NCBI RefSeq assembly: GCF_009725995.1
Contig: NZ_RCNS01000003.1
Span: 186,001-250,000, forward strand
Source: Zobellia laminariae
Lineage (GTDB): Bacteria > Bacteroidota > Bacteroidia > Flavobacteriales > Flavobacteriaceae
Direction: 5' to 3'
DNA: 64,000 nucleotides
Of this stretch, positions 45,364-54,780 are shown piece after piece (the first letter of the stretch is position 1; the number at the start of each line of letters is the position of its first letter). The position numbers and the translations under genes are program-made. The notes under the pieces were generated by a model. It worked only from the letters and a program-made list of their open reading frames with translations, ran no database searches and was not told where the DNA came from.

Positions 45364-47067
45364 ATGAAAAAGAATATAATTTACTCAATAACCCTTACAT
45401 GCATGATGCTTGGTGCCTGTAGTGATGACTTTACAGAGATTGCGCCAACGGGGGCTTTATCTGACGAAGCTCTGCAAAATGCCACGGGAGTAGACTTGAA
45501 ATTAACTGCAGCCTATTCCGCTATGGATGGTGAACGTATTGGCCGACTAGGTGAAGGTGTCTCCGCAGGTGGGGACAACTGGTGGACCGATGTGGTTGCA
45601 GATGATGCACATAGAGGAAGTACAGATGGTGATAATCCCGAACTATTTCAGGTTGAAACTTTAGATTGGCAAACTGGAAACGGTTGGTTTTTAGGAAGAT
45701 GGAGCGCACTATTTGGTGGAGTTAATAGCGCAAATGCAGTAATTTCTTTAATTCAAACAATACCCGATGGAGATTTTAGCCAACAACTTGGAGAGGCTTC
45801 CTTTCTTAGAGGATATTATTACTTTGAGCTACAGAAGTTTTACGGAAATGTTCCTTTTATTTCCGTAGAAAATTTGGATAATTTAGAGTTTAACCAACCT
45901 AATCCAGGACCAGTTTGGTCTCAAATTGAAGCAGATTTTCAAACTGCAATTGACAACTTAGGGCCAGAAGTGGTAAATGGTAGAGCCAATTCCTGGGTTG
46001 CAAAAGCATTTTTAGGAAAAGCTTATTTATATCAAGAAAAGTGGGACGAAGCTTTTACCTTGTTAAATGAAGTTGCTACTGCTAGCCCATATTCATTAAA
46101 TCCTGAATATGTAAGCAATTTTAATTTTGCGGGAGAAAATAGCTCCGAATCAATGTTTGCCATTCAGTTTGTTTCTGATGACGGACGTTCTTTTAATGGT
46201 AACGGCGCAGGAACATTAAACTTTCCTGGTGGTGGGCCATTAGGAACTTGCTGTGGTTTTTACCAACCAACTCAAGATTTAGTAAATGCTTATCAAACAA
46301 ATGACAGCGGACAACCTTTACTGGATACTTTTGCTGATACGGATGTTGCTAGTGATTACGGAATTGAAAGCTCTGCCGATTTCACTCCACACACCGGTCC
46401 CCTAGATCCTAGATTAGATTATACGGTATCTAGAAGAGGTATAGATTATAATGGTTTTGGAATAAACCCTGGAAAAGAATGGATAAGAGCTACTTTTCAA
46501 GATGTTTCTGGACCTTATTTACCTAAGAAGAATATTTACCAAGCAGATGAAGTAGATGCTAACCGTGGTACTGGTGGCTGGGGTTCTGATTGGTCTGGAA
46601 TTAATTACAACGTAATGCGTTTCGCAGATGTTCTACTAATGGCTGCCGAAGCTGCAGTTGAAAAAAGTAGCCCAGATCTTACTGTGGCTCTCGATTATGT
46701 TAATCAAGTAAGAAACAGAGCAAAAAACATGACCTATGTCCAAAATGAAGCTGGTGATGATGATGCGGCCAATTATGTAATAGAACCTTATGGTACTTTC
46801 GCTGGTCAGGAATTCGCTAGAAAAGCTGTACGTTTTGAACGTCGTTTAGAATTTGGTATGGAAGGGCACCGTTTATTTGATTTGAGAAGATGGGGTGTTG
46901 CTACTGAGGTAATTAACGCTTACATAGCTAATGAATCAGCAGATATTGATCAAGGTAGTTATGGTACCAAGTTTGGAACCTACACAGAGAAATTTGACCT
47001 CTTCCCGATTCCTATAAATGCCATTGACCAAAGTGGAGGTATTTTAGAACAGAATTCTGGATATTAA
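45364..47067 (+). CDS. SusD/RagB family surface lipoprotein
   Basis: A 567-residue lipoprotein. The signal ends MMLGAC with lipidated Cys19, followed by Ser-Asp-Asp-Phe-Thr-Glu, close to the flavobacterial export signal SDDFE, so it should be on the cell surface. The TPR-rich SusD body has FLRGYYYFELQKFYGNVPFI, AKAFLGKAYLYQEKWDEAFTLLNEV, RFADVLLMAAEAAVEK, VRFERRLEFGMEGHRLFDLRRW and FPIPINAID, all recognised in the family. It acts as the lid and binding partner of SusC. The ligand is unknown. It sits 38 bases before the fasciclin gene and almost touches SusC. Confidence 0.96.
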   Translation: MKKNIIYSITLTCMMLGACSDDFTEIAPTGALSDEALQNATGVDLKLTAAYSAMDGERIGRLGEGVSAGGDNWWTDVVADDAHRGSTDGDNPELFQVETLDWQTGNGWFLGRWSALFGGVNSANAVISLIQTIPDGDFSQQLGEASFLRGYYYFELQKFYGNVPFISVENLDNLEFNQPNPGPVWSQIEADFQTAIDNLGPEVVNGRANSWVAKAFLGKAYLYQEKWDEAFTLLNEVATASPYSLNPEYVSNFNFAGENSSESMFAIQFVSDDGRSFNGNGAGTLNFPGGGPLGTCCGFYQPTQDLVNAYQTNDSGQPLLDTFADTDVASDYGIESSADFTPHTGPLDPRLDYTVSRRGIDYNGFGINPGKEWIRATFQDVSGPYLPKKNIYQADEVDANRGTGGWGSDWSGINYNVMRFADVLLMAAEAAVEKSSPDLTVALDYVNQVRNRAKNMTYVQNEAGDDDAANYVIEPYGTFAGQEFARKAVRFERRLEFGMEGHRLFDLRRWGVATEVINAYIANESADIDQGSYGTKFGTYTEKFDLFPIPINAIDQSGGILEQNSGY

Positions 47068-47105
47068 TCAAAACTTTAAGTAAAAAAACTTAACAAAATA
47101 TAGAC

Positions 47106-48719
47106 ATGAATAAATTTCGAACTATAAGTATTGTTTTTTCGATGCTCGCATTAATAGGGTTCAATTCCTGTGATGATGATGATGTCGAATCTCCGGGGGC
47201 AGCTATCGTTGGCCCAGGTACGGTGTATACAAGAATTACCGCAAATGGTAATTTAACATCATTAGAAGCAGCTCTTAAAATAGCGACAGGAGACCTTCCT
47301 ACCACCTTAGAGGGTACAGGTCCTTTTACTGTATTTGCTCCTACAGATGTAGCTTTCAATTCTTTTGCTGAGTCAGTTGGTTATATAACAACAGATGATA
47401 TTACAGCAGGAGAAGCTTTATTGGCGGATCCTAATTTAGATTTAGACGTGCTTTCACAAATCCTGACATACCACGTGGTAGCAGGTAACATGGAAGCTAG
47501 TTCGTTTGCAGATGGAACCACATTAACTACTCTTTCAGGAGATGATCTTGGGGTTATAGTTACAGAAGATGGTGATGTCCAAATACAAGATGCTACCAAA
47601 TTGGCAGAAACAAACCCAGTATCTAACGTTACGCAAGCAAATAACTACGCAGATAATGGTATTGTTCATTTTGTAGACAAAGTTCTTCTGCCTGCAGCAG
47701 CTATTCAAGCCTTAAGTTTTGATACTAGACCTACTCTATTAGAATGGGCAACAGGTACGGAAGACTTGAGTACCTTGGCAAGCGCTGTGGTTAAAGCAGG
47801 TTTAGCAGATGCAATTGCCGCTTTAGATACCGCGAGAGTACTTGCTCCTAACAATCAAGCCTTCGAAGACCTTTTTAATGCACTAGGTGATGATTATAGT
47901 AGCCTAGAAGATTTTGATAACGAAGTTGAAAAATCTTTGCTATCAGAAATTCTTTTATATCACGTCTTACCACCTGCAAATGCTTCTACAGATCTAGTAG
48001 TGGGGCCAGCAGTAACACTTTTAGAAGATAATCTTGTTGATGTTAGTGCTGATGGCACTGGATTTGCATTTGGCGATGCAACCCCTACCACTGCTAGTAC
48101 AATTACTGCAGATATAGATGCTAAAAATGGTTTTGTTGACATAATCGACAAAGTTCTTTTACCTCAATCCGCTTTAGATTTTATAGCATTGTTAGGCTCT
48201 GACGATTTAGCAACTACTGTAACAAGTTCACCTCAGTTAAGCATATTAGCAGAGGCCTTGACTGCAACTAACTTAGCAGATACGTTTGTTGATATTACTA
48301 ATGTACAGGATACTACTGCTACTAATTTTAGTTATCACATGCCTGCAACTGTATTTGCACCAACAGACGCTGCTTTTGCTGATTTATTTACTGCTCTAGG
48401 ACCTGATTATACCAGTATTGCTAGCTTTGACACTGATGAAGAGAAAGAGCTTCTTAGTGAAATACTATTATATCATGTAGTGGCTGGTAAAATAGCTAGT
48501 GCTGATTTAAAAGCTGGAATTGTAACTACAGTTTCTGAGAATGATATAGAAATCATTAGTGTTGTTGGTACTGATAATTTTGTTATTGGTGATGCAACTA
48601 ATGATGTGAATGCTAATATAACAACGCCTGACGTTTTTGCAAGAAATGGCGTAGAGCACATTATTGATAAGGTATTACTACCTAAAAGCGCAATTGACTT
48701 TATAAATGATATGGAATAA
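47106..48719 (+). CDS. Surface lipoprotein with three fasciclin (FAS1) domains
   Basis: A 537-residue lipoprotein. The signal ends FNSC with lipidated Cys22, followed by Asp-Asp-Asp-Asp-Val-Glu, an acidic export-type signature, so it should face outwards. Three FAS1 domains follow at about 35-205, 210-360 and 365-537. Each has the core FAPTD-AF or its variant (TVFAPTDVAFNSF; RVLAPNNQAFEDL; TVFAPTDAAFADL), a central LLYHV/TYHVV block and the closing VDKVLLP, IDKVLLP and IDKVLLP. The second and third are more alike. FAS1 domains bind partners at cell surfaces. Following SusC and SusD on the same strand it may bind substrate or matrix. A terminator follows the stop. Confidence 0.93.
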   Translation: MNKFRTISIVFSMLALIGFNSCDDDDVESPGAAIVGPGTVYTRITANGNLTSLEAALKIATGDLPTTLEGTGPFTVFAPTDVAFNSFAESVGYITTDDITAGEALLADPNLDLDVLSQILTYHVVAGNMEASSFADGTTLTTLSGDDLGVIVTEDGDVQIQDATKLAETNPVSNVTQANNYADNGIVHFVDKVLLPAAAIQALSFDTRPTLLEWATGTEDLSTLASAVVKAGLADAIAALDTARVLAPNNQAFEDLFNALGDDYSSLEDFDNEVEKSLLSEILLYHVLPPANASTDLVVGPAVTLLEDNLVDVSADGTGFAFGDATPTTASTITADIDAKNGFVDIIDKVLLPQSALDFIALLGSDDLATTVTSSPQLSILAEALTATNLADTFVDITNVQDTTATNFSYHMPATVFAPTDAAFADLFTALGPDYTSIASFDTDEEKELLSEILLYHVVAGKIASADLKAGIVTTVSENDIEIISVVGTDNFVIGDATNDVNANITTPDVFARNGVEHIIDKVLLPKSAIDFINDME

Positions 48720-48767
48720 TAAAAATTATTTCATTCTGACGTTTATTCTCTAACGTCAAAAATTACT

Positions 48768-48800
48768 AAACCACCTTGTACTTCTAGTGCAGGGTGGTTT
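48768..48800 (+). terminator. Terminator after the fasciclin gene
   Basis: AAACCACCTTGTAC (48768-48781) pairs with GTGCAGGGTGGTTT (48787-48800) over 14 positions, including G-U pairs, with a 5-base loop, and is followed by TTATTTATAC. A smaller hairpin (GACGTT and AACGTC, 48738-48757) lies just before it. Confidence 0.65.
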
Positions 48801-48953
48801 TATTTATACACTTTGGCACATATGGATATCTTAAAAAGGTATTCAATTTATTTACCGTTCATTACCATGTATTTTTCTAAATTTGATACTTAAATATAGT
48901 AACGAAATACATCGTATATTCCTTTTTTGAATACTACAAGACACTTTGAACCA

Positions 48954-51900
48954 ATGAAAAATTTAATCTTAATTTCATTTATTCTATTTCTATTATTCAG
49001 CTCCTGCGAAAAGAAAAAAAGTACACTATTTTCCCAAGTAAAATCTGGTCACTCTGGAGTAACGTTCAACAACTCAATTGTTGAAAATGATAGTTTCAAT
49101 ATTCTTTCCAGTGAATATATATTTAATGGTGGTGGTGTCGCTATTGGAGACTTCAATAACGACTCAAAACCAGATCTTTTTTTCACGGGTAATCAAGTAC
49201 CAAATAAACTTTATCTCAATGAAGGAGATTTTAAGTTTAAGGATGTTTCAGAAACTGCTGAAATAGAAGCCAAGGAATCTTGGAAAACAGGTGTAGCAGT
49301 AGTAGATATTAATAGTGACGGATTATTAGATATTTATGTCTGTGCAGCCATGTTTACCAAAGCACAAGAGAAAACCAACATGCTTTTTGTTAACCAGGGT
49401 ATCAACAAAAGCGGAGAACCTGTTTTTAAAGAAATGGCCAAAGAATATGGCATAGCAGATACCGGAAACAGTATGAATGCTACTTTCTTTGATTATGATA
49501 AAGATGGCCTCTTAGACCTTTATGTACTTAATAATGTTGATATTCATGAACTTCCTTCTAATTATCGTGAAAAAATCATAGATGGTTCTGCGCCAAGTAA
49601 TGACAGACTATATAGAAATAACGGGGACAACACCTTTACTGATGTGACGTTAGAAGCAGGAATAACTATTGAAGGTTACGGTTTAGGTATTGCTATTGCA
49701 GATTTAAACTGTGACGGATGGCCTGACATCTATGTAAGCAACGACTACCTTACGAACGATATTTTGTACACCAACAATGGAGATGGCACCTTTTCCAATA
49801 CTATAGATAAAGTCATAATGCACCAAAGTAAGTTCTCTATGGGTTCGGATATTTCCGACTATAATAACGATGGCTTTTTAGATATCATTACCATAGACAT
49901 GCTTGGTGAAACTAATTATAGACAAAAAACTACCATACGAGATAGTAGATACAATGATTATAACTTGAACGAAAAATTCGGATATAGTTATCAATACATG
50001 AGAAACATGCTCCAAATGGGACAAGGTGTTAACGTTCCGTACAGTGAGATTGGACTAATGGCCGGTATTTCAAAAACCGACTGGAGCTGGTCCCCTCTTT
50101 TTGTTGACGTTGACAATGACGGTGCTAAGGATTTACTCATAACAAATGGGTTTCCTCGTGATATTACAGACCTAGATTTTGGTGAGTTTAACTTTAACGT
50201 GAGACGTTTTCTAAGCCCTAGTCAAATTTTGGATTCCATTCCTGTTGTAAAAATTCCAAATTACGCGTACAAGAACGAGCAAAACGGATTGTTTAGTGAT
50301 ATTGGTGATAAATGGGGCCTTAATATCCCATCGTTTTCCAATGGCGCTGCTTTTGCTGATTTAGATAGTGATGGAGATATGGATTATGTTGTGAACAACA
50401 TTAATGAAGAAGCCTTTATATTTGAAAACAATCTAAATTCTGACGAAGACAAACAACATAATTACCTAGATATTAAACTACAAGGGCAAAAAACAAATGC
50501 GTCTGGTATTGGCACAAAAATTGTGCTTCGGTATGAAGATGGGACTTTTCAATATCAAGAACATTATTTGACTAGAGGGTATATGTCCTCTGTTCAAGAC
50601 ATTATCCATTTTGGTTTAGGCAATACCAAAGCTGTTACGGCACTAGAAGTTGTATGGCCTGATGGAAAATACCAACAATTAAAAAGTACAGAAGTAAATC
50701 AAATTGTTAACATCAATTACGATGATGCTAGAATGATAGATGCGAATGACTTGACTTTTCCTTTCATTCAAAAAGAATTATCAACAATTTTCAACCAAAT
50801 TTCTAAAAATATAGGTGTTGATTATTTACATAAAGAACAAGACAAGGTAGACTATAATCTACAACGTATTCTACCTCATAAACTTACACAAAATGGTCCT
50901 TGCTTAGCTACAGGTGACATCAATGGTGATGGCACTGAAGACTTTATTGTGGGAAGCTCATCAGGCCACTCGCCTGAAGTTTTTCTTCAAAATGAAGATG
51001 GTACTTTCATAAGTTCACAATTATTCTTAGATGAGAATAGCAAGATGTATGAAGAAGAAGGCATAGCACTATTTGATTTGGAAAATGATGGAGACCTAGA
51101 CCTATACTTAGTTTCGGGAAGTAATGAATTCGATAAAGAAAGTCCTTTTTATACAGATAGGTTACTTCTAAATGACGGTAAAGGTAATTTCTCTCTTATA
51201 ACAGATAAAATGCCTGAAATAAATTCCAGCGGATCAGTTGTAAAAGCTCATGATTTTGATGGCGATGGATTCGTTGATCTTTTTGTTGGAGGTAGAACAC
51301 CATTTGCTGAGTATCCACTTCCAGATAATAGCTATCTTCTTAAAAACGTTGCAGGCACCCTTAAAGACGTTACTAGTTCTTATTGTCCAGAACTAAGCAA
51401 GATTGGTATGGTTACGGATGCTACTTGGGCAGACATTGACAAAGATGGATTAAGCGACTTAGTGGTAGCAGGTGAATTCATGCCTGTCACGATTTTTAAG
51501 AATCAAAAATCAGAGTTTATAAAGCTTCAAGAAACGGGTCTTGACAGTTTAAGAGGATGGTGGGAAAGTATAATTGCAAATGATTTTGACAATGATGGAG
51601 ATATAGATTTAATTGTAGGTAACCTAGGTGCCAACAATAGTTACCAGCCCACTCAAGAAAAGCCTGTAACTGTTCTTTCAAAGGATTTTGACAACAACGG
51701 AAAGGTAGACCCCGTTATGTTTGCGTATCTTAAAGATGACTTTGATAATCAAACCTACAAATCTTTCCCAGTAAATTTTTGGGGTGATTTATCAGGACAA
51801 AGCCCCCTATTCCGGGGAAAATTTAATTTTTATAGAGAGTATGCAAAAGCAACCCAATCTGATTTATTTAAACCAGAAGAATTAGAAGATGTACTAGAAT

Positions 51901-52286
51901 TAACCGCTAATCATGATAAGACAAGTTATTTTGAGAATACAGGTGATGGAAAATTTAAATACCACCCGCTACCCTTTCAGGCTCAAGTTGCTCCCATAAA
52001 TCGCATAATTACCACTGATTATGATGGAGACAGCAATACTGACTTACTCATGATAGGAAATAACTATGGTAATGAAGTATTTATAGGGAGATACGACGCT
52101 TTTAACGGTGGCCTTTTAAAGGGGAATGGCAAAGGCAACTTCGACTTCATAAATACTATCAACAGTGGCTTTAAGGTCACGGGGGACGCGAAAGATATGA
52201 TTACGGTCAAAAATGCTACAGGAGGTAATCCTTTTATTGTTGTTACTCAAAATCGTGGAGAAATAAGCGTATTTCAACAGAACTGA
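48954..52286 (+). CDS. FG-GAP/VCBS repeat lipoprotein with ASPIC/UnbV domain (CRTAC1-like)
   Basis: A 1110-residue lipoprotein. The frame opens with TTG at 48927, but Met at 48954 starts the lipoprotein signal (MKNLILISFILFLLFSSC, Cys18), so it is chosen. Many FG-GAP repeats with calcium-binding Asp patterns are visible: DFNNDSKPD, DINSDGLLD, DYDKDGLLD, DLNCDGWPD, DYNNDGFLD and DVDNDGAKD before the ASPIC/UnbV domain, and DINGDGTED, DLENDGDLD, DFDGDGFVD, DIDKDGLSD and DFDNDGDID after it. The ASPIC/UnbV part (about 505-590) has NASGIGTKIVLRYEDG, LTRGYMSS and VTALEVVWPDGKYQQL. This gives two beta-propellers joined by the UnbV domain. Lys residues follow the lipid Cys, so it probably stays on the inner side of the membrane. 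The ligand is unknown. A terminator separates it from the fasciclin gene, and the cytochrome-propeller gene follows after 86 bases. Confidence 0.9.
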   Translation: MKNLILISFILFLLFSSCEKKKSTLFSQVKSGHSGVTFNNSIVENDSFNILSSEYIFNGGGVAIGDFNNDSKPDLFFTGNQVPNKLYLNEGDFKFKDVSETAEIEAKESWKTGVAVVDINSDGLLDIYVCAAMFTKAQEKTNMLFVNQGINKSGEPVFKEMAKEYGIADTGNSMNATFFDYDKDGLLDLYVLNNVDIHELPSNYREKIIDGSAPSNDRLYRNNGDNTFTDVTLEAGITIEGYGLGIAIADLNCDGWPDIYVSNDYLTNDILYTNNGDGTFSNTIDKVIMHQSKFSMGSDISDYNNDGFLDIITIDMLGETNYRQKTTIRDSRYNDYNLNEKFGYSYQYMRNMLQMGQGVNVPYSEIGLMAGISKTDWSWSPLFVDVDNDGAKDLLITNGFPRDITDLDFGEFNFNVRRFLSPSQILDSIPVVKIPNYAYKNEQNGLFSDIGDKWGLNIPSFSNGAAFADLDSDGDMDYVVNNINEEAFIFENNLNSDEDKQHNYLDIKLQGQKTNASGIGTKIVLRYEDGTFQYQEHYLTRGYMSSVQDIIHFGLGNTKAVTALEVVWPDGKYQQLKSTEVNQIVNINYDDARMIDANDLTFPFIQKELSTIFNQISKNIGVDYLHKEQDKVDYNLQRILPHKLTQNGPCLATGDINGDGTEDFIVGSSSGHSPEVFLQNEDGTFISSQLFLDENSKMYEEEGIALFDLENDGDLDLYLVSGSNEFDKESPFYTDRLLLNDGKGNFSLITDKMPEINSSGSVVKAHDFDGDGFVDLFVGGRTPFAEYPLPDNSYLLKNVAGTLKDVTSSYCPELSKIGMVTDATWADIDKDGLSDLVVAGEFMPVTIFKNQKSEFIKLQETGLDSLRGWWESIIANDFDNDGDIDLIVGNLGANNSYQPTQEKPVTVLSKDFDNNGKVDPVMFAYLKDDFDNQTYKSFPVNFWGDLSGQSPLFRGKFNFYREYAKATQSDLFKPEELEDVLELTANHDKTSYFENTGDGKFKYHPLPFQAQVAPINRIITTDYDGDSNTDLLMIGNNYGNEVFIGRYDAFNGGLLKGNGKGNFDFINTINSGFKVTGDAKDMITVKNATGGNPFIVVTQNRGEISVFQQN

Positions 52287-52372
52287 TTAACCTAATTCAC
52301 TAATGAAACGCTTTAAAGACTTATTTGATTTGAATAAATATTTATCCTCTGTACATAATAGCATCAAATAAG

Positions 52373-53896
52373 ATGAGAAAAAGAACTTTATTCATTCGAA
52401 CAATTATTTTTTTGATTGTTGGGTTTGCTGTTTCTTGTTCTTCGCCTCCTGAAAAAAAAGCTGCCGCTTTATATAATAGCCAATGCGCAGCTTGCCATGT
52501 ATTGCCTGCCATTAATGACCTTCCCAAACATATATGGAAAAACGGAGTTCTACCCGACATGGCCGCAAGAATGGGAATTAAGGATTCTACAGTAAATCCC
52601 TTTAAAAATGTTTCATTTAGAGAGCAGCACGCTATCTTAAAGAGTGGTATTTACCCCAACAGACCTTCTTTAACTTTGGAGGATTGGAATCTTCTAAAAA
52701 ACTATATCATTTCTTTAGCTCCAGACTCTTTGCCCTCCAGTACTAATTTGAATGATTACAATAAATTAAATCAATTTACTTCCAACCCAATTAAATTAGA
52801 CAGTACTTCAGGAACATTCATAACTTTTTTGAAATTTGACAAGGAGAGTCGTTCTATTATTACAGGCGATTTAAATGGAGACTTAGTAAATTATAATTTC
52901 ATTAGAGACCAAGCTCATACTTTAATGAAAACTGGTAATGCCATTACTGCATATTCGAAAAAGGATAAATATACCTTCATCACCAATACTGGAAATTTGA
53001 ATCCATCAGAGATTGCTAACGGTTATATTCAAATTAAAACTGGTGATACCCTTGAGCAATTACCAATGGTTCTCCATAGACCAATTCATACCGTGGTTCA
53101 GGATTTAAATAAAGATGGGGAAAATGAGCTAGTAGTCTCTGAATTCGGGAATTTCACTGGAAGCCTATCTATACTTGAGAAAAAGAAAGGTGAAGAATAC
53201 CAAAAAGAAATTCTATTAAATCAACCAGGATCCATACGTACAATTGTGAAAGACATGAATGCTGATGGAAAGGACGATTTAATAACACTTACGGCACAAG
53301 GAAGAGAAAACATTACTATTCTCTTTCAGAATGACAATTTAAAGTTCAGTGCAGAATCCGTTATTAATTTTAGCCCGGTCTATGGCACCAGTTGGTTTGA
53401 ACTTATAGATTATGATGGAGATGGAGATGATGATATTGTTACCGTACATGGTGATAATGCAGACAAAAGCTATGTTCATAAACCGTATCATGGCCTTCGC
53501 ATACACATTAATGATGGCACAAATCATTTTGAAGAGAAATTTTTCTTCCCCTTAAATGGCGCTACAAGAGTAGTGGCAAACGATTTTGACGAAGATGGTG
53601 ATATTGATTTTGGAATAATAGCTACATTTCCTGATTATATAAATAGCCCCCAATCATCATTTGTCTATTTAGAAAACAAAAATAGTGACAGTTTTAAATT
53701 TCAGCCATTTACGTTTCCAGACGCTATATTAGGGAGATGGTTATTAATGGATCAAGGTGATGTTGATAATGACGGTGACCAAGATATTATCCTAAGTTCA
53801 TTTACGTATAGTTTTACTCCTGTCCCAAAAATTATTTCCTCACTTTGGAAAGAGTCGAAAGTTGATTTGATGGTGCTTGAAAACAAATTAAAATAG
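52373..53896 (+). CDS. Lipoprotein fusing a cytochrome c domain to FG-GAP repeats
   Basis: A 507-residue lipoprotein. The signal ends AVSC (Cys22, then SSPPEKK). A small cytochrome c domain follows (about 30-110): the haem motif is CAACH (Cys38, Cys41, His42), and Met63 or Met67 in DMAARMG is the likely distal ligand. From about 130 on there is a beta-propeller with FG-GAP-type calcium loops: DLNKDGENE, DMNADGKDD, DYDGDGDDD, DFDEDGDID and DVDNDGDQD. This joins an electron carrier to a calcium-bound propeller. It lies in the same direction 86 bases after the larger FG-GAP lipoprotein, which has propellers of the same kind. The most economical idea is a periplasmic electron-transfer partner of that protein. 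The reaction is unknown. Confidence 0.85.
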   Translation: MRKRTLFIRTIIFLIVGFAVSCSSPPEKKAAALYNSQCAACHVLPAINDLPKHIWKNGVLPDMAARMGIKDSTVNPFKNVSFREQHAILKSGIYPNRPSLTLEDWNLLKNYIISLAPDSLPSSTNLNDYNKLNQFTSNPIKLDSTSGTFITFLKFDKESRSIITGDLNGDLVNYNFIRDQAHTLMKTGNAITAYSKKDKYTFITNTGNLNPSEIANGYIQIKTGDTLEQLPMVLHRPIHTVVQDLNKDGENELVVSEFGNFTGSLSILEKKKGEEYQKEILLNQPGSIRTIVKDMNADGKDDLITLTAQGRENITILFQNDNLKFSAESVINFSPVYGTSWFELIDYDGDGDDDIVTVHGDNADKSYVHKPYHGLRIHINDGTNHFEEKFFFPLNGATRVVANDFDEDGDIDFGIIATFPDYINSPQSSFVYLENKNSDSFKFQPFTFPDAILGRWLLMDQGDVDNDGDQDIILSSFTYSFTPVPKIISSLWKESKVDLMVLENKLK

Positions 53897-53935
53897 TCCT
53901 TTATTGGCTCTATTCTATTTAAAAAGAACGCTAAA

Positions 53936-54652
53936 CTACTGCCGCTCCTGCTTCATAAACCATTCATACAACTCCTCATTATCATAAGCTTGTATCCATG
54001 AATCATGACCTACACCTGGGTATTTAGTAAAGCGAATATCATAATTCATACTTTTTAATTTTGCCACCATGGTTTCTGATTCTGAAATTGGAATAGACTG
54101 ATCTTCTTCTCCGTGAAAAACCCACATGGGCATTTTTTTATCTATCCAAGAAGCATATGGTAAAGGCGTCATACCGCAGACCACAGCCATTGCAGCAAAT
54201 TTTTCTGGATACTGGACGGCCATTTCCCAAGCTGCCCCTCCTCCTCTACTGAGTCCGGTTAAATAAATTCTTTTTTTATCAACTCGGTTATTATCTACAA
54301 TGGTATCCAGCAACTGCATTACCGAACGTGTATTCCACCACATTTTCTTTTGCGGATTTTGAGGAGCTAATATCAAGAAAGGAAATTTCTTTCCCCTTTG
54401 TATAAGTTTAGGCGGACCATTTCTTTTAACGTAAACCAAACTATCCCCTGACTCACCTCCACCATGAAGAAAAAGTAGTAGTGGATATTTTTCTTCGGGA
54501 TTTTCGTCATACCCTTCAGGGTAATAGAGGTAGTAACTATAGTTCTCTTTGATGACCGTTTCTTGCTCGGCATCTATTAACTTATATTTAGATTGAGCGG
54601 CACAACCTTGTAGAATAAAACAAAGTAAAATGAAATATGATTTCTGAAGCAT
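53936..54652 (-). CDS. Lipoprotein alpha/beta-hydrolase (esterase/PHB-depolymerase-like)
   Basis: A 238-residue lipoprotein hydrolase. The signal ends LQGC (Cys17). The strand PLLLFLHGGGESGD gives the oxyanion-hole loop. The nucleophile elbow is TGLSRGGGA with Ser135, the acid is in HGEEDQSIP, and the catalytic His is in PGVGHDSW. This matches the short carboxylesterase or prolyl oligopeptidase-like family that cleaves acyl groups from sugars or polyesters. Ala-Ala-Gln after the Cys gives no surface-export signature. It converges with the cytochrome-propeller gene and is on the same strand as the giant adhesin, whose end is about 130 bases away across a terminator. Substrate unknown. Confidence 0.87.
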   Translation of the reverse strand: MLQKSYFILLCFILQGCAAQSKYKLIDAEQETVIKENYSYYLYYPEGYDENPEEKYPLLLFLHGGGESGDSLVYVKRNGPPKLIQRGKKFPFLILAPQNPQKKMWWNTRSVMQLLDTIVDNNRVDKKRIYLTGLSRGGGAAWEMAVQYPEKFAAMAVVCGMTPLPYASWIDKKMPMWVFHGEEDQSIPISESETMVAKLKSMNYDIRFTKYPGVGHDSWIQAYDNEELYEWFMKQERQ

Positions 54653-54728
54653 TTATGTATTCTTCTCCGTAAATAGCTATAACGGAATTCATCGGTTAAA
54701 ATACAATTTAAAAAACTGCGTAAAAAAG

Positions 54729-54756
54729 AAACGGATGCCTAAATAGACATCCGTTT
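54729..54756 (-). terminator. Terminator of the giant SprB-repeat gene
   Basis: AAACGGATG (54729-54737) and CATCCGTTT (54748-54756) form a perfect 9-bp stem with a 10-base loop. On the minus strand a T-rich stretch follows it, and it lies 25 bases beyond the stop of the gene at 54781. Confidence 0.75.
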
Positions 54757-54780
54757 TTTAATTTATTATTTATTTAAGAT

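Noticed and set aside
42145..47067. Reading the SusC/SusD pair as a normal polysaccharide utilisation locus
   Set aside because: No glycoside hydrolase, lyase, sulfatase or PUL regulator lies within the cluster, so a polysaccharide substrate should not be assumed.
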